Below are positions 8,845 to 17,473 of a stretch of DNA of 64,000 bases, in pieces. The translations under genes were made by a program, and so were the position numbers. Position 1 is the stretch's first letter. Every line of letters starts with the position of its first letter. The stretch comes from Haliea sp964022665 (lineage in GTDB: Bacteria; Pseudomonadota; Gammaproteobacteria; Pseudomonadales; Halieaceae), in the NCBI GenBank assembly GCA_964022665.1, contig CAXIDF010000009.1:82099-146098 (forward strand), given 5' to 3'. The notes beneath the pieces were generated by a model. That model saw only the letters and a program-made list of their open reading frames with translations, did not search any database and was not told the origin of the DNA.

Positions 8845-9754
8845 GCCACGCCTCCCCAACCTGTTTCTGGTTGGCGCACAAAAGAGTGGCACCACCACCC
8901 TGGCAGTCATGCTCAGTCAGCACCCTGAGATCTACATGTGCCAGCCGAAGGAGCCTGGCTACCTCGCTTTCGGTGCTGCGGGTTACCGGGCACTGGACGG
9001 TTATGGACGCCCGACAGCGGCAAGCTCATGGGTTGTCGCGTCGCGCGCGGCGTATCTCGACCTGTTCCAGGGCGCGCCTGCGCAGGCCCGCTACCTCGGC
9101 GATGCCAGCACCTGGTACCTTTCCGAGCCGGGTATGGCGGCGCGCCTGCACAACTTCAATGCCGAGGCGAGGATTCTGATCATACTGCGCCAACCCGCCG
9201 ACCGCGCTTATTCCGCCTGGTGTCATGCCCGGCGCGACAACGAAGAGCCGTGTGAGCGGTTTGCACAGGCGCTGCAGGCGGAGGCTGAGCGAAAAAACCC
9301 GTCACACCTGTTGCGGTATCGGGAGATGAGTCACTACCTGGCGCCCGTGCGCGACTATATTGAGCACTTCGGCAGGGACCGCGTACACATCATGTTTTAC
9401 GAGGACTTGCGCGACAGGCCAGAAAGCCTGTGGCGGGGCTGCTGCAATTTCCTTGAGCTGGAAACAACGGGCAGAACCCCCGCCGCACACCGACAAAACC
9501 GTTCAGGCCTACCGCGCAACCGCACGCTACATCAACTGGTGCGCTCTCCTCGCATCAAACGCACAGCGCGTCGCCTGCTGCCATTGCCCTTTGTAAGCTG
9601 GGCCAAGGAGCGTATCGATCAATCCAATCTGCGCCGCCTACCGCCCTTGCCGAGAGCACAGCGCAACGCATTGAGCCGCGAGTTCAGCGCTGAGATTGAG
9701 GGGCTCATGAACGTCACCAACCGGAATTTGCGCGAATGGCTACCGGATGAATGA
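8834..9754 (+). CDS. PAPS-dependent sulfotransferase, glycan locus copy 1
   Basis: A 306-residue sulfotransferase. The 5'-phosphosulfate loop GAQKSGTTT occupies 14-22, a PKE motif follows at 38-40 and the 3'-phosphate motif RQPADRAYSAW lies at 119-129. These features place it in the heparan N-sulfotransferase-like group that moves sulfate from PAPS to sugar hydroxyl or amino groups. The ATG at 8834 is chosen because homology begins at once (MPTEPRLPNLFLVGAQKSG); the frame upstream is a shadow of the WcaJ gene, which it overlaps by 11 bases. It also overlaps the WecG-like gene by 8 bases. It probably sulfates a lipid-linked intermediate in the cytoplasm. Confidence 0.9.
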   Translation: MPTEPRLPNLFLVGAQKSGTTTLAVMLSQHPEIYMCQPKEPGYLAFGAAGYRALDGYGRPTAASSWVVASRAAYLDLFQGAPAQARYLGDASTWYLSEPGMAARLHNFNAEARILIILRQPADRAYSAWCHARRDNEEPCERFAQALQAEAERKNPSHLLRYREMSHYLAPVRDYIEHFGRDRVHIMFYEDLRDRPESLWRGCCNFLELETTGRTPAAHRQNRSGLPRNRTLHQLVRSPRIKRTARRLLPLPFVSWAKERIDQSNLRRLPPLPRAQRNALSREFSAEIEGLMNVTNRNLREWLPDE

Positions 9755-10523
9755 AGACAGCTCCAGCGGGCCTGCACTGGCCGCGTTTGCCGGCTGCACT
9801 ATTCGGGCACGTAGCCTGCCCGACTTTTTCCTGGAACTGACGGCCCGCCTTGCAGAGGGCGCAGAAGGCCTGATATTCGCACACCACAACCTGCACAGCC
9901 TGTATCTGGCACAAACCGACGAGCAGGTGCGGCGCTTTTACCAGGCGAGTTGCGAATGCTACATCGACGGCATGGGCGCATTGTGGGCGTTACGGGTTGC
10001 CGGCGTCGAAACCGCGAGAATGCAGCGCTTTTCCTTTATGGATTGCCTGCCTGAATTCCTCACCATGGCGGAACGCGCCTCTCTGCGCGTTTTTTACCTG
10101 GGCGGGTCGCCGGCAAGCGTTGAGCGGGCGCGCCACTGGCTGGGGGAATCCTGGCCAGAACTCGCCATCGGCCTGCACCACGGATATGAATCGAACAGCG
10201 AACGGGTCATTGCGCACATCAATACTTTCGCCCCGGACCTGTTGCTGGTCGGGCTCGGGATGCCTCTGCAGGAGCAGTGGATACTTGAGCACCGCGATGC
10301 GCTCACCGCCGGAATTATTCTCCAGGCGGGGGGCACGCTGGACTACTACAGCGGTGAGCAGGCCCAACCACCCGCATCCTGGTCAAGGCATGGTGCGGCC
10401 TGGCTATACCGCCTGTTACACGACCCCGGACGGCTCTGGCGCCGCTACCTCCTGACACCCTGGTTTTTGCTCGTACCCCTCGTCCGCTTACGCCTTGCTG
10501 TGTCGAAAGAGACGCCACGGTAA
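9747..10523 (+). CDS. WecG/TagA/CpsF family glycosyltransferase
   Basis: A 258-residue GT26-family enzyme. Visible features are the N-terminal HNLHSLYLA segment, YIDGMG with the conserved Asp74, FYLGG, GLGMPLQEQW, and the C-terminal tail ASWSRHGAAWLYRLLHDP, which resembles the membrane-docking appendage of TagA/WecG. The family adds N-acetylmannosamine or N-acetylmannosaminuronic acid to a lipid-linked first sugar. Here it is the last gene of the rightward arm, so it most likely adds the second sugar to the WcaJ product. Its 3' end overlaps the convergent GT2 gene by 36 bases. Confidence 0.88.
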   Translation: MNEDSSSGPALAAFAGCTIRARSLPDFFLELTARLAEGAEGLIFAHHNLHSLYLAQTDEQVRRFYQASCECYIDGMGALWALRVAGVETARMQRFSFMDCLPEFLTMAERASLRVFYLGGSPASVERARHWLGESWPELAIGLHHGYESNSERVIAHINTFAPDLLLVGLGMPLQEQWILEHRDALTAGIILQAGGTLDYYSGEQAQPPASWSRHGAAWLYRLLHDPGRLWRRYLLTPWFLLVPLVRLRLAVSKETPR

Positions 10524-11507
10524 TTGCAGCAGCGCGATCAAACGCATCGGGATAGCGTCCGCTGCAGAAAGCAGGGCCCGGCTGTAGTTCAGCCAGAGCG
10601 TGATGCGACGCCTGAAGCGTAGAGGTGCGCTGCGCTCCCCTGCCTCCAGCAAAACCTGCCGCACGGTCGGCCTCGTGGGTATGTCCATCGCTGCGCCCAC
10701 CATGCGCACCATCTGTCTGCCGCGCTTAAAGCGTAAGTACAATCGCGCGAGCGTCCCGAGCCCAGCGAACGCGTTGCCGCCGTGGATGCGATAGAAGAAT
10801 CCGGGCGTTCGGATACAGTACTTGCGCGCACCGAGCAGCGAGCTTGCGCGTACGATGATGCCATCAGCCGTCAGTCGACTGACGATGTGACTCGAGGAAT
10901 TCATGCGGAATGCACGCACCGCCCAGACGGGGCACGCCAGCCGATCATCCAACTGTTCACGCATCGCAAGGATGTTTGCCACCAGGCTTGCCCGCAGCGC
11001 CAGGCCCGATGTGGGGGTACCCAGAAACTCACCCGCGACCCAGGTTCCCCACCGGCTGCCCCCGGTTGGACCCTCGGGCAGCGCCATTCTGGCGAGTGTT
11101 GCACGCGTCATCTCAGCTGCGGATACACTCTCACCCCCGGGCTCGGCAGCGCTGAAAAAAAAGTCTTCCTGCGACCGCTCTTCCGCGGTGGTGCGCAAGC
11201 GGGCCAGATACCCGGGCAGCAGATAGTCATCGCTGTCGAGCAACACACACAGCTCACCACGCGCGGCAGCCAGCCCATTCAATACGGCGGCAAATTGCCC
11301 CTGGTTAGGCTGCAGTATGACGCTCATACGTGGGTTATTCGCGTAGCGTGACAACACCTCCGCCGAGTCATCAGTGGAGCCGTCGTCGACAACAATGATC
11401 TCGTCCCGCTCTCCTAGCTGACCAAGCGCTGACTCCAATGCCGCCGGCAAATAGCGTGCATAGTTATAATTATTCACCACAATGGACAGTGACGGACCTG
11501 GCGTCAT
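10488..11507 (-). CDS. Glycosyltransferase family 2
   Basis: A 339-residue GT2 enzyme with the GT-A start SLSIVVNNYNYARYLPAAL, the VDDGSTDDS nucleotide-binding motif and DSDDY (DXD equivalent). The ATG at 11507 was chosen because homology starts there; upstream codons belong to the sulfotransferase tail. It lies five bases after that gene and is the final gene of the leftward arm. GT2 enzymes build the glycan repeat from nucleotide sugars on the cytoplasmic face; the sugar is not predictable. No catalytic membrane spans, so probably cytosolic or peripheral. Confidence 0.88.
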   Translation of the reverse strand: MTPGPSLSIVVNNYNYARYLPAALESALGQLGERDEIIVVDDGSTDDSAEVLSRYANNPRMSVILQPNQGQFAAVLNGLAAARGELCVLLDSDDYLLPGYLARLRTTAEERSQEDFFFSAAEPGGESVSAAEMTRATLARMALPEGPTGGSRWGTWVAGEFLGTPTSGLALRASLVANILAMREQLDDRLACPVWAVRAFRMNSSSHIVSRLTADGIIVRASSLLGARKYCIRTPGFFYRIHGGNAFAGLGTLARLYLRFKRGRQMVRMVGAAMDIPTRPTVRQVLLEAGERSAPLRFRRRITLWLNYSRALLSAADAIPMRLIALLQLPWRLFRHSKA

Positions 11508-11512
11508 CGAAG

Positions 11513-12418
11513 CTAGCACGGCCACCCCCAGTCCTCGCCGAGCAGATTGAACAGACGCGCGTTCCATGGCCGGAAGTGCTCGGTCAGATACTCCCGGCAT
11601 TGCTCCGGCATGGCCCTGCCGTAGCCGCCCGTATTCGCTGCAGCCGCCTGAAAACTGTGATCGGGCAGGCCGAGATGCTCTGCGATACGCGTTGCAGCGT
11701 CAACAGGCTCGCTTTTCCAGGCATCGAAGTTGAGGAAGAGGAACTGCTCCCTCGGGAAATGACGCAACCACTCTTCAATCTGCTCGGCGTATTGGCCGCG
11801 CTTGATGTAGCCCAACTTGTGCAGGCGGGGCCCGAGCGTTGCAAAATTGTCTGTCGTGAGCTCCAGCCCACGCGCGTACCAGTCCTGCTCTCTTGCCAGT
11901 GCCGAGCCGAAGTCCAGTTTTTCCGGCAACAGGTTGCGACGCATGTGCTGATAATGCGACCAGGCGCGGTCCACCGGGTTGCGCAAGGTCACTACCAGGC
12001 GGGCATGGGGAACCAGCGCTGCCGCATGTCGCGCATAGCCGGGCGCTGACATGGCCGGCGTTGCCTCTCCCGTTACCGGCCTGTATCCGAGCTGGGCGCC
12101 AGCCGCGTCAAACTGGCTTTGGCGCGGGAAATGGGCACGGTACCAGGCTTCCCCGCGGCGAAAATTGCGGGGCTGATGGAAGTACTGCAGTTCCTTCGCG
12201 AGCGGCGGCAAAAAGCCCGGGTGTTGTCGTAACATATGAAACAGGGTTGTGGTGCCCGACTTCATCGCTCCGATAATCAGAAAGTCCGGTAACACGCAGT
12301 CCCTGCGATAATACTTGGCGAGATCCATACGGTAGGCCCGCAACCTGCGCCGCACGACCACTGCAACGCGCCGCCGAGACTTGCCTCCGGGCGATGCGGG
12401 GACGGGTTCACTGATCAT
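11513..12418 (-). CDS. PAPS-dependent sulfotransferase, glycan locus copy 2
   Basis: A 301-residue sulfotransferase with GAMKSGTTT at 50-58, KELQYF at 75-80 (the Lys-Glu pair characteristic of heparan sulfotransferases) and RNPVDRAWSHYQ at 146-157. It has a basic N-terminal extension (residues 12-40) absent from copy 1, and the two diverge well outside the PAPS motifs, so they are paralogues from separate lineages rather than a recent duplication. The start overlaps the flippase stop by four bases (ATGA). With copy 1 it implies that two different positions of the glycan are sulfated. Confidence 0.9.
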   Translation of the reverse strand: MISEPVPASPGGKSRRRVAVVVRRRLRAYRMDLAKYYRRDCVLPDFLIIGAMKSGTTTLFHMLRQHPGFLPPLAKELQYFHQPRNFRRGEAWYRAHFPRQSQFDAAGAQLGYRPVTGEATPAMSAPGYARHAAALVPHARLVVTLRNPVDRAWSHYQHMRRNLLPEKLDFGSALAREQDWYARGLELTTDNFATLGPRLHKLGYIKRGQYAEQIEEWLRHFPREQFLFLNFDAWKSEPVDAATRIAEHLGLPDHSFQAAAANTGGYGRAMPEQCREYLTEHFRPWNARLFNLLGEDWGWPC

Positions 12419-13815
12419 GACAATGGCTCCTTGTTTCGCAATCGCTGCGCCAGGTGGACGAGCGCCGATGGCTGCAGACCCAGGCGTCGGCGTACAATCA
12501 CCAGACACAGCGAACGCGCGAGGATCGTGCTGAACAATGTGGCGGCGGCAGCACCGGTAGCACCAAAATCCGGAATGAGCAGTATAAGCGCCAGGACGTG
12601 TACCAGGGCCGAAAGCGTCATGATGTGCATGAGCACTCTCTGATGGCCGCTCATGACCAGCATTTGCTGACTGGGACCAAGGCTTGCACCCGCAACGTAG
12701 CCAAGCAGCAGAATGCCCAACACCTCCAGCGCGCCCTGGTAAACGGCGCCAAACAACCCCACCAGAAACGGGGCAGCGAGATAGAGCAGAACGCAGCCGA
12801 GCAGAGTGGGCCAGAGACTGACATGGCTCGCCTCGGTAACCACCGCCTGCAGTTTTTCATGCTGTCGCTCGGCATACGCGCTGGCGAGCCAGGGCTGCAC
12901 CACTGCCGCGACAACCGTACCCGGTATCGCACCAAGTCGCGCCAGACGATCTGCCACAAAAAAACTCGCGGCAATCGCTGGCCCGCCCAGAATACCCAGC
13001 AGCAGCGTACTGCTGTATTGCATGGTCAAGGTGGCGCAGCGCGTCGCAAACAGCGGGAGTGCATTGTGCATGAGCTGCGAAGGCGCATAGTTCCCCTCCT
13101 CTACCAATGGCTCGTTGACGGGCAAGGGCTCATGACGGCGCCCGGTGCGCGCAACCAGCACGCATTGCAGCAAGAGCACCAGCAGCAAACTGCCAGTCAG
13201 GGCGAGCATGGCCTCCATTGCCCCGAACTGGAAGCCCACCCAGAATACAACGACGCCAGCGATAAGCGCGGTAAAAAGTGGGCGCAGCACTTGTGTCGGC
13301 CCAAAAGCCAGCAGAAGCCGACCCTTTGCCCTGGCATGCGCCTGCAGCAAGGTGGTAAACGAAACCAGGGGCGCGGCAAACACGGCCAACAGGATCAGCG
13401 CGCGCGGAAAATCGACAAACAGCTCAGCCGGCATGGCAAGCACCATCGCAGTCACCCCGGCGATGCCCAGGGCGCACGTTACCAGCAACCAGCCTGTACT
13501 GTGCCAGGCCACTCTCGAGGCAGTGGCCAGGTCACCCCGGGCGTGGTGCACCGCAATGAGACGACTGCTGGCGAGTGGAATACCAATGGCAAAGATCGCG
13601 CCCAGCAGGAACAGCAGGTTCTGCCCCCAGGCATAGAGCCCATAGTGGGTGGCGTCCCCTATCAGGCGTGCCAGCAATAGCTGCAACCCAAACGTTATCA
13701 GCAGCCCGGTACCGCGCACCAGCGAGGCCAGGAAGCCTGCGCGCAACACACGATTGCCATTCGCTTTCTGTTTCAGTCGCGCAGCCACATGTCTGAGATG
13801 TACCCCCCGAATCAT
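12415..13815 (-). CDS. Oligosaccharide flippase (Wzx/MATE-like, MOP superfamily)
   Basis: A roughly 466-residue protein with about 12-14 hydrophobic spans, beginning RAGFLASLVRGTGLLITFGL, a typical first helix of polysaccharide-biosynthesis flippases. It would move the lipid-linked repeat across the inner membrane. The start is uncertain: ATG at 13815 is used here; an in-frame TTG at 13848 inside the previous gene would add 11 residues. It lies between UXS and sulfotransferase 2 in one leftward transcription unit, so sulfation on the cytoplasmic side can precede flipping. Confidence 0.85.
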   Translation of the reverse strand: MIRGVHLRHVAARLKQKANGNRVLRAGFLASLVRGTGLLITFGLQLLLARLIGDATHYGLYAWGQNLLFLLGAIFAIGIPLASSRLIAVHHARGDLATASRVAWHSTGWLLVTCALGIAGVTAMVLAMPAELFVDFPRALILLAVFAAPLVSFTTLLQAHARAKGRLLLAFGPTQVLRPLFTALIAGVVVFWVGFQFGAMEAMLALTGSLLLVLLLQCVLVARTGRRHEPLPVNEPLVEEGNYAPSQLMHNALPLFATRCATLTMQYSSTLLLGILGGPAIAASFFVADRLARLGAIPGTVVAAVVQPWLASAYAERQHEKLQAVVTEASHVSLWPTLLGCVLLYLAAPFLVGLFGAVYQGALEVLGILLLGYVAGASLGPSQQMLVMSGHQRVLMHIMTLSALVHVLALILLIPDFGATGAAAATLFSTILARSLCLVIVRRRLGLQPSALVHLAQRLRNKEPLS

Positions 13816-13831
13816 GGCAGCATAAAGGGCG

Positions 13832-14788
13832 TCATACTTCGGAACCAATGCGCCTGAAGTAATCTATGGTACGTTCCAGCCCATCAGCCAGGGGCACGGC
13901 GGGCTCCCAATCGAGCAGCGCTTTGGCGAGGCCAATATCGGGCTGACGCTGACGTGGATCGTCTTCCGGAAGCGGCTCCTGCAGGAGCTGGGAGGCTGAC
14001 CGGGTCTTTGCCAACACCTGCCCTGCAAGCTCGCGAATCGTAAACTCCACCGGGTTGCCCAGATTCACGGGGCCGGTCACGTCATCCGGCGTGTTCATGA
14101 GCCGAATCAAGCCCTCGATCAGGTCGTCCACGTAACAGAAAGAGCGGGTTTGCTGGCCATCGCCATAGAGCGTTATCGGTGCGCCGCTGAGTGCCTGAAC
14201 AATAAAATTTGAAACGACGCGGCCATCGTTGGGGTGCATGCGCGGACCGTAGGTATTGAAAATGCGCGCCACCTTGATACGCAACCCGTGTTGACGGTGG
14301 TAGTCAAAGAACAGTGTCTCAGCACAGCGCTTCCCCTCGTCATAGCAGGCACGCGGACCCACAGGGTTCACGCGCCCCCAATAGCCCTCTTGCTGGGGAT
14401 GGACTTCCGGGTCACCGTACACTTCGCTGGTAGAGGCTTGCAGAATACGGGCGTTGACTCGCTTGGCCAGACCGAGCATGTTGATGGCGCCATGCACACT
14501 GGTCTTGGTCGTCTGTACCGGGTCCGCCTGATAGTGAATCGGCGATGCAGGGCAGGCGAGGTTGTAGATCTGGTCCACCTCGACGTACAGCGGGAATGTG
14601 ACATCGTGACGCAACAATTCAAATCGGGGGTTGCCGAGCAAGTGCAGCACATTGTCGCGGCTGCCGGTGAAGAAGTTGTCCACGCAAAGCACATCGTGAC
14701 CATCGGCGAGAAGACGCTCGCACAAATGACTGCCGAGAAAGCCTGCCCCGCCTGTTATCAGAACACGGGGACGTGAAGGAGATCGCAT
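13832..14788 (-). CDS. UDP-glucuronate decarboxylase (UDP-xylose synthase)
   Basis: A 318-residue extended SDR. The NAD-binding GGAGFLGSHL starts near residue 13, followed by NLACPASPIHYQ, STSEVYGDPEVHPQ, the active-site YDEGKR (the YxxxK pair), IFNTYGPRMHPNDGRVVSNF and GDGQQTRSFCYVDDL. This set is specific for UXS rather than UDP-glucose epimerases or GDP-mannose dehydratases. It converts UDP-glucuronate to UDP-xylose in the cytoplasm, supplying xylose to the glycan. It is the first gene of the leftward arm. No UDP-glucose dehydrogenase is present here, so UDP-glucuronate must come from elsewhere. Confidence 0.92.
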   Translation of the reverse strand: MRSPSRPRVLITGGAGFLGSHLCERLLADGHDVLCVDNFFTGSRDNVLHLLGNPRFELLRHDVTFPLYVEVDQIYNLACPASPIHYQADPVQTTKTSVHGAINMLGLAKRVNARILQASTSEVYGDPEVHPQQEGYWGRVNPVGPRACYDEGKRCAETLFFDYHRQHGLRIKVARIFNTYGPRMHPNDGRVVSNFIVQALSGAPITLYGDGQQTRSFCYVDDLIEGLIRLMNTPDDVTGPVNLGNPVEFTIRELAGQVLAKTRSASQLLQEPLPEDDPRQRQPDIGLAKALLDWEPAVPLADGLERTIDYFRRIGSEV

Positions 14789-14988
14789 AGCCGGGGCTCC
14801 GTTGTTCGATGTTTGGCCGATGAACAGCGCGATGCGCCCAGCCTGTCAGGTAGCCTCACAGGGTACACAAGGAACGATTTCCAGACCAGTTTCGTGTGCG
14901 TCGCCAGAATGGACGCTGCACACCTCCCATGCTACTAATCGCATTGACGTGATTGCGCGAAACACCGGGCCAGGGGGTAACCAGGAAG

Positions 14989-16104
14989 ATGAATCCAGCA
15001 ACAACCGACAGCGACCGTTCCGAATCACAAACAGCCATCGCTGCGCCAAACCGTGTTGTTATTGCATCGGCCTACAGTGAACACCACCGCGCGCGCCTTG
15101 AGGCGCTGTTCCAGCCCGCCCAGACAGTTTTCCTGCGCTCCGACGCGCACGCGGCCCTGCGCCGGGAGTTGCGAACAGCTGACATTGCCGTGCTGCCAAC
15201 GGTGCCTGACGCAAGTTATCTCCAGCATCAGCAGCTGCGCTGGGTCCACTGTAACCGCAGCGGACTGGATGCCTGCGCCACTCGGGAAATAATCAATGCC
15301 CCCTTCGCTGTGACATCGGCATCCGGACGCTCCGCAGCCGTGCTGGCCGAGCACGCGCTGTTCTTCATGCTGGCGCTGGCCTACAACAGCGCACAGCAAC
15401 TGAAGGCACAACGCAACCGGGTGTGGGGTTTGAGCGGTGCCGGTAAAATGCGCGGACTTGAGGGCCGCAGCATGCTGCTTATTGGTCTGGGGTGCACCGC
15501 CAAAGCCCTCGTTCCCCGCTGCCTCGCGCTGGGGATGCAGGTGTCTGCGTTCCGGCGCAGCGCGGGGGAAGACGAAGGCCTCGGCATTCCTGTTTCAAGC
15601 CTCGCGGCAGGCGACTCGGTCGACGACCTGTTGCCGCACGCCGATATTGTTGTGCTGGCGGCATCTCTCAATGACAGCAGTCATGCCATGCTCGGCGAGC
15701 GTCAGTTCGCTCTGCTCAGACCGGGCGCGATGCTGGTCAACGTTGCCCGTGCGCGCCTGACAGATACCGCCGCGCTGAAAGCTGCGCTCAAACGGGGCAT
15801 CCTCTCCGGCGCCGGTCTGGACGTTACCGACCCCGAACCCTTACCCCCTTGGGACAGCCTCTGGCGGCGGCAGAATGTGCTCATTACACCGCACGTGACG
15901 CCGCGGGTGGCCGATCGCGAGAACGCCGAGATCGATATCATCGAAGACAACTACAATCGATTTCTGGGTGGACGCACATTGCGCAACCAACTGCGCCCTG
16001 CAGACCTGTATACACACGCTTCAAAAACCTCGCGAGGACGGCTAACCACTCGCATCATCAGGGTGCGCAACCGTTTGTTGCGGCCCTCGGTGCGCCGCGT
16101 TTAG
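14989..16104 (+). CDS. D-isomer-specific 2-hydroxyacid dehydrogenase
   Basis: A 371-residue NAD(P)-dependent oxidoreductase with a Rossmann motif in MLLIGLGCTAKAL and the full catalytic triad Arg254 (NVARAR), Glu283 (DPEPLP) and His302 (TPHVTP). Family members interconvert 2-ketoacids and D-2-hydroxyacids, for example glyoxylate/hydroxypyruvate or phosphoglycerate; the substrate is unknown. The ATG at 14989 follows an AGGA site; a TTG 36 bases upstream is less likely. It is transcribed away from UXS and overlaps the convergent propeller gene by four bases. Whether it belongs to the glycan pathway is open. Confidence 0.88.
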   Translation: MNPATTDSDRSESQTAIAAPNRVVIASAYSEHHRARLEALFQPAQTVFLRSDAHAALRRELRTADIAVLPTVPDASYLQHQQLRWVHCNRSGLDACATREIINAPFAVTSASGRSAAVLAEHALFFMLALAYNSAQQLKAQRNRVWGLSGAGKMRGLEGRSMLLIGLGCTAKALVPRCLALGMQVSAFRRSAGEDEGLGIPVSSLAAGDSVDDLLPHADIVVLAASLNDSSHAMLGERQFALLRPGAMLVNVARARLTDTAALKAALKRGILSGAGLDVTDPEPLPPWDSLWRRQNVLITPHVTPRVADRENAEIDIIEDNYNRFLGGRTLRNQLRPADLYTHASKTSRGRLTTRIIRVRNRLLRPSVRRV

Positions 16105-17195
16105 GCTGGCTGCGGGCGGGCCTCACGCTGGTAGATTGCCACGGTATCCGTGCGGGGTTTGCTCCAGCCGAACCAGATGATCTCCTGTCGCCAGGCCCGC
16201 AGGCCGTAATTGCTCACAACCAGGGTGTTGCCATCCGGTGACAGCTTGACGCCGTGGGGCAAGGAGAGTGCTTCCTGCACGATCTCCTGCGGGCGCTCCA
16301 GATTCGGGTCTGCAACGACGTCATACAGCAGCACCTGCCCGTTGATGGTATCCGCAACGGCACAGGTGCCATCAAGGCAGTGGACGTTTTCGAGCCGGCA
16401 GAAATCATCGCGCAGCAAAACACGCTCGGGTTCTGGTGACAGATTGCCCGCCGCATCAATTGCGAAAACAGCGAGCCCGTTGTGCAGAATCGGCGGGGGT
16501 TTCCTCTGCTTGCCCTGCCATCCTCCCAGCACGTTCCAGGCGCTGCGCCACACGTTCCCTTTGGAGTCGGCCATTTTTTTGTACCAGCGCCGCAGCGAGC
16601 GCACTATCAGTCGCTGTAGCGGCGGGTTGGGCTTCAACGAATTGAACGAGACCAGTGCCCGTCGACCCTGATCGAAAAAGGTTACGCCCTTGGGATCACC
16701 GAGACGATGAAAACATTCATCCACCATCGAAAGCGGTTCGCCTATGCTGCCGCGTTCGTCGTCATACGCGTAGCAGACCACCCCACCCGTACGCCCCTCG
16801 CCCTCACAGTAAGTGACCAGCAAACGGCCATTCGAGAGCGCCATGCTATGAGCTTCAACTAGCTCGCTGAAGGGTGTGACCAGGCGATGCAGGGGGTAAT
16901 CGTCCTTGCTGTCTAGGCTGTACACGCGAATCTCACTCGGCGCCTTGAAGTAATTCCGGTTGGACACCAGAAGATGCCGCTCTGTGAGCAGCACCCCGTG
17001 GGGCTCGGCAAACCCGGCCTCCGGATTCTTCCAGCAACGCTGTAACCGCCCTGTCGCGGTCTCGTAGAGGCGAACTTCATTCTGCTCCTGCACAGATACA
17101 GCAAATGCTTGACCATTCGGGGCGAAAGCGACTTCCGGCAACAGGCTTGGCTGGCCATGGTTGGAAATCTCGTATTTCACACGAAAGCTATCCAT
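16101..17195 (-). CDS. Six-bladed beta-propeller (NHL/SMP-30-like) protein
   Basis: A 364-residue protein without a signal peptide, built of repeated propeller segments: PEVAFAPNGQAFAVSV, PHGVLLTERHLLVSN, GRLLVTYCEG, NVHCLDGTCAVADTINGQ and LPHGVKLSPDGNTLVVSNYG. The recurring PHG and DG turns are typical of NHL/lactonase-like propellers. Function is unknown; it could be a lactonase-type hydrolase or a binding scaffold. It lies tail to tail with the hydroxyacid dehydrogenase (4-base overlap) and is divergent from the CoA-transferase gene. A lysine/arginine-rich insert near 195-230 breaks the repeat pattern. Confidence 0.65.
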   Translation of the reverse strand: MDSFRVKYEISNHGQPSLLPEVAFAPNGQAFAVSVQEQNEVRLYETATGRLQRCWKNPEAGFAEPHGVLLTERHLLVSNRNYFKAPSEIRVYSLDSKDDYPLHRLVTPFSELVEAHSMALSNGRLLVTYCEGEGRTGGVVCYAYDDERGSIGEPLSMVDECFHRLGDPKGVTFFDQGRRALVSFNSLKPNPPLQRLIVRSLRRWYKKMADSKGNVWRSAWNVLGGWQGKQRKPPPILHNGLAVFAIDAAGNLSPEPERVLLRDDFCRLENVHCLDGTCAVADTINGQVLLYDVVADPNLERPQEIVQEALSLPHGVKLSPDGNTLVVSNYGLRAWRQEIIWFGWSKPRTDTVAIYQREARPQPA

Positions 17196-17473
17196 TGCTT
17201 CCCCTGCCTTAACTATAGAAATCGGTTATTGATGCTGCCCTGACAAGGGGCACGAGCACGCCTGCAGTGTAAACGAGAATCAGTATAAACTATTCTCGCC
17301 GCGTAAAGGACGCCGACCGGCCCACCCTACGTGCGCCCTCTGAGTACGAGAATTTGGGCAACTCACGCAAACCGGACAAGCACGGACGTATCCGGATGCA
17401 GTCACGGGGCGAGCTGTGCATACTAAGGCGCTAAGCCAACACTCTTCATAACAACAGGCAGGTGCACAGCGTC
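17196..17473. promoter_or_regulatory. Divergent regulatory region with CGAGAAT inverted repeat
   Basis: A 278-base gap between divergently transcribed propeller and CoA-transferase genes. It contains a perfect inverted repeat, CGAGAAT at 17274-17280 and ATTCTCG at 17292-17298 (11-base spacer holding TATAAAC), and a third CGAGAAT at 17347-17353. The spacing and position suggest a repressor operator overlapping a promoter. No regulator gene is adjacent, so the binding protein is unknown. Confidence 0.45.
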
